From assembly GCA_029946045.1 (NCBI GenBank), contig JAQSDS010000472.1:1-10268 (forward strand): a stretch of 10,268 nt of DNA, read 5' to 3'. The stretch comes from Rhodoferax sp. (GTDB lineage: Bacteria > Pseudomonadota > Gammaproteobacteria > Burkholderiales > Burkholderiaceae_C). The position numbers were made by a program, and so were the translations under genes. Under the pieces are notes generated by a model. That model was given only the letters and a program-made list of their open reading frames with translations, was not told where the DNA came from and did not search any database. Positions within the stretch are counted from its first letter, which is position 1. Each line of letters opens with the position of its first letter. Shown piece after piece: positions 7,149 to 10,268 of the stretch.

Positions 7149-7493
7149 TTATTGAGCCAGAATCCAGTCAGCCAGGTTTTTCAGTTCCTTTTGATCTTTG
7201 GTATCAACGACTTTGTGTTTCTCTTCGGTGCCATCGGCCAGCTTGACCATGGGGGCGGTTGTGAAGTTGGTCACAAGCTTGGCCTGACCGTCAGCCTTGC
7301 CTTTGTATTTTTCGGCAATCTTCTTCAGTGCCGGACCTTTTTTGGTCTTGTCAACGGCGTGGCATTTGGTGCAGTCGTTGGCTTTCATCAGGGCTTTTGC
7401 TGCCTCTTCGTCGGGCGCAGCTTGTGCGGGCGACAGGAAGGCCAGGGCCAAAACAGCGGATGCGCTGGCGAGAGCGAAAGAAGATTTGAACAT
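7149..7493 (-). CDS. Small periplasmic class I cytochrome c (c551/c552-like)
   Basis: This 114-residue protein has a signal peptide cleaved near SPAQA/APDEE (25-26), leaving a mature protein of about 88 residues. A single heme site, CTKCH, lies at residues 41-45. M82 in TTAPMVK is the probable sixth ligand, and the C-terminal helix LKNLADWILAQ is typical of c551-type cytochromes. The mature protein is lysine-rich, suggesting a basic surface for docking to acidic redox partners. The start is well supported: AGGAG on the minus strand (7501-7505) with a 7-base spacer. It precedes the nine-heme/b561 gene by 81 bases and has an FNR-type site and -10 box upstream. A soluble electron shuttle for the neighbouring membrane cytochrome is the simplest role; this is inferred from position. 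Confidence 0.93.
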   Translation of the reverse strand: MFKSSFALASASAVLALAFLSPAQAAPDEEAAKALMKANDCTKCHAVDKTKKGPALKKIAEKYKGKADGQAKLVTNFTTAPMVKLADGTEEKHKVVDTKDQKELKNLADWILAQ

Positions 7494-7566
7494 TGTTTAA
7501 CTCCTGAAGTGAACTGAAAATGAGGTGATAGGCAAGTGTATCGAAAACACACAAATTGTGGAGGGG

Positions 7567-7572
7567 ATTCTA
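7567..7572 (-). promoter_or_regulatory. -10 element of the cytochrome operon promoter
   Basis: Read on the minus strand this is TAGAAT, 5 of 6 matches to TATAAT. It predicts a transcription start near 7560 and a leader of about 67 bases before the cytochrome c ATG. No good -35 hexamer is needed if the FNR-type site upstream activates as a class II promoter. Confidence 0.6.
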
Positions 7573-7595
7573 GTTCCCGGCTACTTTGAAAACGA

Positions 7596-7609
7596 TTGAC
7601 CTAGATCAA
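7596..7609 (-). promoter_or_regulatory. FNR/ANR-type binding site upstream of the cytochrome genes
   Basis: TTGACCTAGATCAA matches the FNR consensus TTGAT-N4-ATCAA at 9 of 10 defined positions. Its centre lies about 42 bases before the start predicted from the -10 box at 7567-7572, the spacing of class II FNR-activated promoters (-41.5). This indicates oxygen-limited induction of the cytochrome pair. A CRP/FNR relative with the same half-site (ANR, DNR, NnrR types) could bind instead. It is about 100 bases from the divergent cation transporter start, so an effect there is possible but less likely. Confidence 0.7.
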
Positions 7610-7709
7610 ACAAAACTGACTCACTATGCAACAACCAGTGGCTCTTTACACTTGGTCAGCCACCTGAGGCTGTCATATTGCTCAGGAGCAAGCTCAAAAC
7701 AGGACCCCC

Positions 7710-8657
7710 ATGAGTCACGATCACGACCACCACGACCACGCCCCGGCGAACTTCAACCGCGCCTTTGCCATCGGCATCGTCCTCAATCTGGCATTTGTCG
7801 GTATTGAGGCGTTTTATGGCTGGCGTGTCAATTCGCTGGCCTTGCTGGCAGATGCCGGCCACAACCTGAGCGACGTAGCTGGCCTGGTGCTGGCCTGGGG
7901 CGGCACACTGGCCATCAGGCTGGTGCCCGACGCCCGTCACACTTACGGCTGGAAACGCGCCACCATTCTGGCGGCCTTTGCCAATGCCTTGCTGTTGCTG
8001 GTGGCCATGGGCGGTCTGGCATGGGAGGCCATCGGGCGCCTGATGTCGAACGAGGTATCGCTGCAGGAACAGGGCCTGACCATCATGCTGGTGGCGGGGG
8101 TCGGCATCGTTGTCAACACCGCCACTGCCCTGCTGTTCATGCGCGGGCGCGAACATGACCTCAATATTCGCGGCGCATTTCTGCATATGGCAGCCGACGC
8201 GCTGGTGTCGGCCGGGGTGGTGGTGGCCGGCGCGCTGACGCTGTGGATGGGCTGGACCTGGCTGGACCCGGTGGTGAGTCTGGGCATTGCCGCGGTGATT
8301 CTGTGGGGCACCTGGGACTTGTTCAAACAATCCCTGCACATGCTGTTTGACGGCGTGCCAGGCCACATCGACCCACATGCGGTGCACGACTGCCTGGCCG
8401 CGCTGCCCGGCGTGACGCAGGTGCACGACCTGCACATCTGGGCCATGGGCACCGCACACGTTGCGCTCACCGCCCACTTGGTCATGCCGCAGGGTCAGGC
8501 CGACGATGCTTTTCTGCACGCGGCCACCGAACTGATGCACGACCGATTCGAGATCACCCATGTCACCTTGCAGGTGGTCAAGGCGCCATTTACACCCAGT
8601 TGCGTTCCCGTGCCCGACAAACACAAGCCGACTCAGGCAGAATCCTGCCCTGTATGA
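7710..8657 (+). CDS. Cation diffusion facilitator (CzcD/ZitB-type) metal exporter
   Basis: This 315-residue inner-membrane CDF transporter probably exports Zn2+ or related divalent ions in exchange for protons. It opens with a histidine-rich stretch (HDHDHHDH, residues 3-10). The metal-site signatures are HNLSD (H51/D55, second helix) and HMAAD (H159/D163, fifth helix), the HxxxD pairs of zinc-type CDF proteins. Six transmembrane helices occupy about residues 17-205, followed by a cytoplasmic dimerisation domain (about 210-292, with VTQVHDLHIWAMG) and a short tail with two cysteines. AGGA at 7701-7704 supports the ATG at 7710. It is divergent from the cytochrome genes. Its last four bases overlap the start of the next gene (ATGA, 8654-8657), so the two are probably translated together. 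Zn, Cd and Co cannot be distinguished by eye. Confidence 0.93.
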   Translation: MSHDHDHHDHAPANFNRAFAIGIVLNLAFVGIEAFYGWRVNSLALLADAGHNLSDVAGLVLAWGGTLAIRLVPDARHTYGWKRATILAAFANALLLLVAMGGLAWEAIGRLMSNEVSLQEQGLTIMLVAGVGIVVNTATALLFMRGREHDLNIRGAFLHMAADALVSAGVVVAGALTLWMGWTWLDPVVSLGIAAVILWGTWDLFKQSLHMLFDGVPGHIDPHAVHDCLAALPGVTQVHDLHIWAMGTAHVALTAHLVMPQGQADDAFLHAATELMHDRFEITHVTLQVVKAPFTPSCVPVPDKHKPTQAESCPV

Positions 8658-9970
8658 ATCCTAACCCTGCCATAGCTGGTGCACTGTCCTCTGCCGAGGC
8701 ACTGAACCGCGACTGTTTTTGCCGCACCCTGAACCTGGCACGTCTGAGTGAACAATTGGAGAGCGAGCCCAGTTTGAAGGGCATGATGACCCATATTGCG
8801 CAGACCCGGCCTAACCTGTTTTCGTCAACCGTGGTTTTTATTTCGCAAGAAGTACAGCAGCAAATCACAGCCACCATTTCGGCCATCGAGCGTGTCGCTG
8901 CCCTGCCCGGCTACCAGGTGCAGGCGCTTTCCAGGGCAGACGCCTCGGCGCAGCGCGACTTCGGTCCGCTGGGCGTCTGTATGGGTTATGACTTTCATTT
9001 GAGCGCCAGTGGTCCCCAACTCATCGAAATCAACACCAACGCCGGCGGCCTGCTGCTCAATGTGGCACTGGCGCGCGCGCAAGAAGCCTGTTGCACTGAG
9101 CTGGACTGGGCATTTTCGTCCAGCGCCCGGCGCGACACCCTGAAAAAAACCATTCTTGACATGTTTGCTGACGAGTGGCGACGCCAGCGCGGTGCCGCCC
9201 CCTGGCGCTCGGTGGTGATCGTGGACCACGCCCCACAAGACCAATACCTGGCGCCTGAATTTGAGTTGTTTCGCCAGTTGTTCAGCCAGTATGGCGTCCA
9301 GGCAGCCATTGCCGACCCTTCAGAACTGACGTGGCAAAACGGCAAACTCATGCACCAGGGCGTGGCGGTCGACATGGTCTATAACCGCCTGACCGATTTC
9401 TACCTGACCGAACCAGCCCATCTGCCCCTGCGCCGGGCGCATGAGGCCGGGGCCGTGGTGCTGACACCGCATCCGCGTGCGCACGCCTTGCTGGCCGACA
9501 AGCGCAACCTGATCGCCCTGAGCCAGAACGAGCTCTTGCTGGCCTGGGGCGCCTCTGCCACCGACCGCAAACTGCTGACAGCCAGCGTGCCTGCCACGCG
9601 CCTGGTCACACCGGAGCGTGCCGAAGAACTGTGGGCACAACGGCGCCAACTTTTCTTTAAACCGGTTGCGGGCTATGGCGCCAAAGCGGCTTACCGCGGC
9701 GACAAACTGACACGCCGGGTCTGGGCCGAGATTCTGGAGAGCGACTTTGTGGCCCAAGCGCTGGTGCCGCCAAGCGGGCGCATGACCGAAGTCGATGGCG
9801 TTCAGACCGACCTCAAGTTTGATATCCGCGCCTACAGCTACGCCGGCCAAGTGCAACTGCTGGCAGCACGCATGTATGCCGGCCAGACCACCAATTTCCG
9901 CACCCAAGGCGGCGGTTTTGCGCCGGTGATTGTGGTACCCACCGACACGGTTGCCGCAGGATCGCGCTGA
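8654..9970 (+). CDS. Uncharacterised ATP-grasp-like protein
   Basis: This 438-residue, apparently soluble protein has no signal peptide or membrane helix. Motifs suggest an ATP-grasp ligase fold: LFFKPVAGYGAKAAYRG (333-349) resembles the lysine and glycine-rich ATP loop, and DIRAYSYAG (390-398) with R406 and NFRTQGGG (414-421) resembles the late catalytic core. An acidic metal-site-like segment, LIEINTNAGG (123-132), occurs far earlier than in ordinary ATP-grasp enzymes, hinting at a rearranged or circularly permuted core; this is my reading, not a confirmed assignment. The ATG at 8654 overlaps the CDF stop (ATGA); a longer version from a TTG at 8600 is less likely. Its stop overlaps the start of the amidotransferase by one base (TGATG at 9968-9972). 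Members of this fold join a carboxylate to an amine, so a peptide-bond or amide step next to the amidotransferase is plausible. The substrate is unknown. Confidence 0.72.
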   Translation: MNPNPAIAGALSSAEALNRDCFCRTLNLARLSEQLESEPSLKGMMTHIAQTRPNLFSSTVVFISQEVQQQITATISAIERVAALPGYQVQALSRADASAQRDFGPLGVCMGYDFHLSASGPQLIEINTNAGGLLLNVALARAQEACCTELDWAFSSSARRDTLKKTILDMFADEWRRQRGAAPWRSVVIVDHAPQDQYLAPEFELFRQLFSQYGVQAAIADPSELTWQNGKLMHQGVAVDMVYNRLTDFYLTEPAHLPLRRAHEAGAVVLTPHPRAHALLADKRNLIALSQNELLLAWGASATDRKLLTASVPATRLVTPERAEELWAQRRQLFFKPVAGYGAKAAYRGDKLTRRVWAEILESDFVAQALVPPSGRMTEVDGVQTDLKFDIRAYSYAGQVQLLAARMYAGQTTNFRTQGGGFAPVIVVPTDTVAAGSR

Positions 9971-10268
9971 TGTGCGGCATCTGTGGCGAATTGCGCTTTG
10001 ACGGCGCCGTGCCCGACATGGCTGCCATCGGCCGCATGTCCGACCAACTGGCGCGCCGCGGCCCGGATGACGCTGGCAGCTACCAGGACGGCCCGGTGGC
10101 GTTTGGCCACCGCCGCCTGTCCATCATCGACCTCTCTAGCCACGCACACCAGCCCATGGTCGATGCGGTGCTGCAGCTCGCACTGGTCTTCAACGGCACC
10201 ATTTACAACTACCGCGAATTGCGCGCCGAGTTGCAGGCCCTGGGTTACCAATTTTTCTCTGAAGGTGA
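9970..10268 (+). CDS. asnO: Class II glutamine amidotransferase, N-acetylglutaminylglutamine-type, 3'-truncated
   Basis: The first 99 residues of an asparagine-synthetase-like protein are present; the frame runs open through the window end. MCGICGELRFDG places the N-terminal nucleophile cysteine at position 2 after Met removal. RRGPDDAG (29-36), GHRRLSIIDLS (46-56), QPM (61-63) and FNGTIYNYRELR (74-85) are the class II glutaminase motifs. Details such as GELRFDG and the GYQFFSEG ending resemble AsnO, which amidates N-acetylglutaminylglutamate to the osmolyte NAGGN, more than generic AsnB. AGGA at 9958-9961, eight bases upstream, and the one-base overlap with the preceding stop support the start. 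The synthetase domain and any downstream ngs gene lie outside the window, so the NAGGN assignment is probable rather than proven. Confidence 0.82.
   Translation, partial: MCGICGELRFDGAVPDMAAIGRMSDQLARRGPDDAGSYQDGPVAFGHRRLSIIDLSSHAHQPMVDAVLQLALVFNGTIYNYRELRAELQALGYQFFSEG

Noticed and set aside
7652..7679. Promoter for the CDF gene (TTGGTC, then CATATT after 16 bases)
   Set aside because: Only 3 of 6 and 4 of 6 matches; nearby small inverted repeats (7638-7663, 7678-7691) do not match a known operator, so the region is left uncalled.
7656..8624. 322-codon open frame on the minus strand opposite the CDF gene
   Set aside because: It is a shadow of a well-supported CDF transporter; the composition is His/Gln/Arg-rich and it has no domain or good start signal.
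8600..8653. N-terminal extension of the ATP-grasp-like gene to a TTG at 8600
   Set aside because: It would overlap the CDF gene by 58 bases; the ATG at 8654 forms a standard ATGA overlap.

Overview
The window is GC-rich, densely coded bacterial DNA. Gene content and protein style (ACR3-type ars cluster, c-type cytochromes with an FNR-type promoter, N-acetylglutaminylglutamine-type amidotransferase) suggest a betaproteobacterium, probably a Burkholderiales member of the Comamonadaceae/Rhodoferax kind. That placement is inference; no rRNA or other phylogenetic marker is present. Twelve genes are supported, ten of them complete or nearly so in length, with the first cut at its 5' end and the last at its 3' end. 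There are no tRNAs, rRNAs, insertion sequences or CRISPR arrays, and no gene-free stretch exceeds 300 bases.

Layout. (1) Bases 1-2852, plus strand: the C-terminal part of an ArsP_1/DUF318-type permease, a 77-residue thioredoxin-fold protein with a CxxC pair, a secreted metallo-beta-lactamase-fold protein with an altered metal motif, a small DUF2798 membrane protein, and a VIT/CCC1-type metal transporter. (2) Bases 2917-4879, plus strand: a compact arsenic-resistance operon, arsR-arsC-acr3, with its own AT-rich promoter and a palindrome between the -35 and -10 elements. (3) Bases 4957-5047: two strong stem-loops separating the ars operon from the convergent cytochrome genes. (4) Bases 5058-7609, minus strand: a small monoheme cytochrome c followed by a nine-heme cytochrome c fused to a cytochrome b561-like membrane domain. 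The pair is driven from a well-formed FNR/CRP-type site with a matching -10 box, and a terminator-like hairpin lies between the two genes. (5) Bases 7710-10268, plus strand: a cation diffusion facilitator, an uncharacterised ATP-grasp-like protein and an N-acetylglutaminylglutamine-type amidotransferase, joined by overlapping stop/start codons.

How it fits together. The left half is metal/metalloid handling: arsenate is reduced by ArsC, arsenite is exported by Acr3, and ArsR senses it, probably through C-terminal cysteines. The flanking permease/thioredoxin pair and the VIT and CDF transporters extend that theme. The cytochrome pair looks like an anaerobically induced quinol-to-periplasm electron route whose end partner is not visible. 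The last module looks like biosynthesis of a small amidated peptide, possibly the osmolyte NAGGN or a relative, with an unexplained ATP-grasp enzyme and a metal transporter in the same operon. The least described elements are the nine-heme/b561 fusion, the ATP-grasp gene coupled to the amidotransferase, and the MBL protein with a broken HxHxDH motif.
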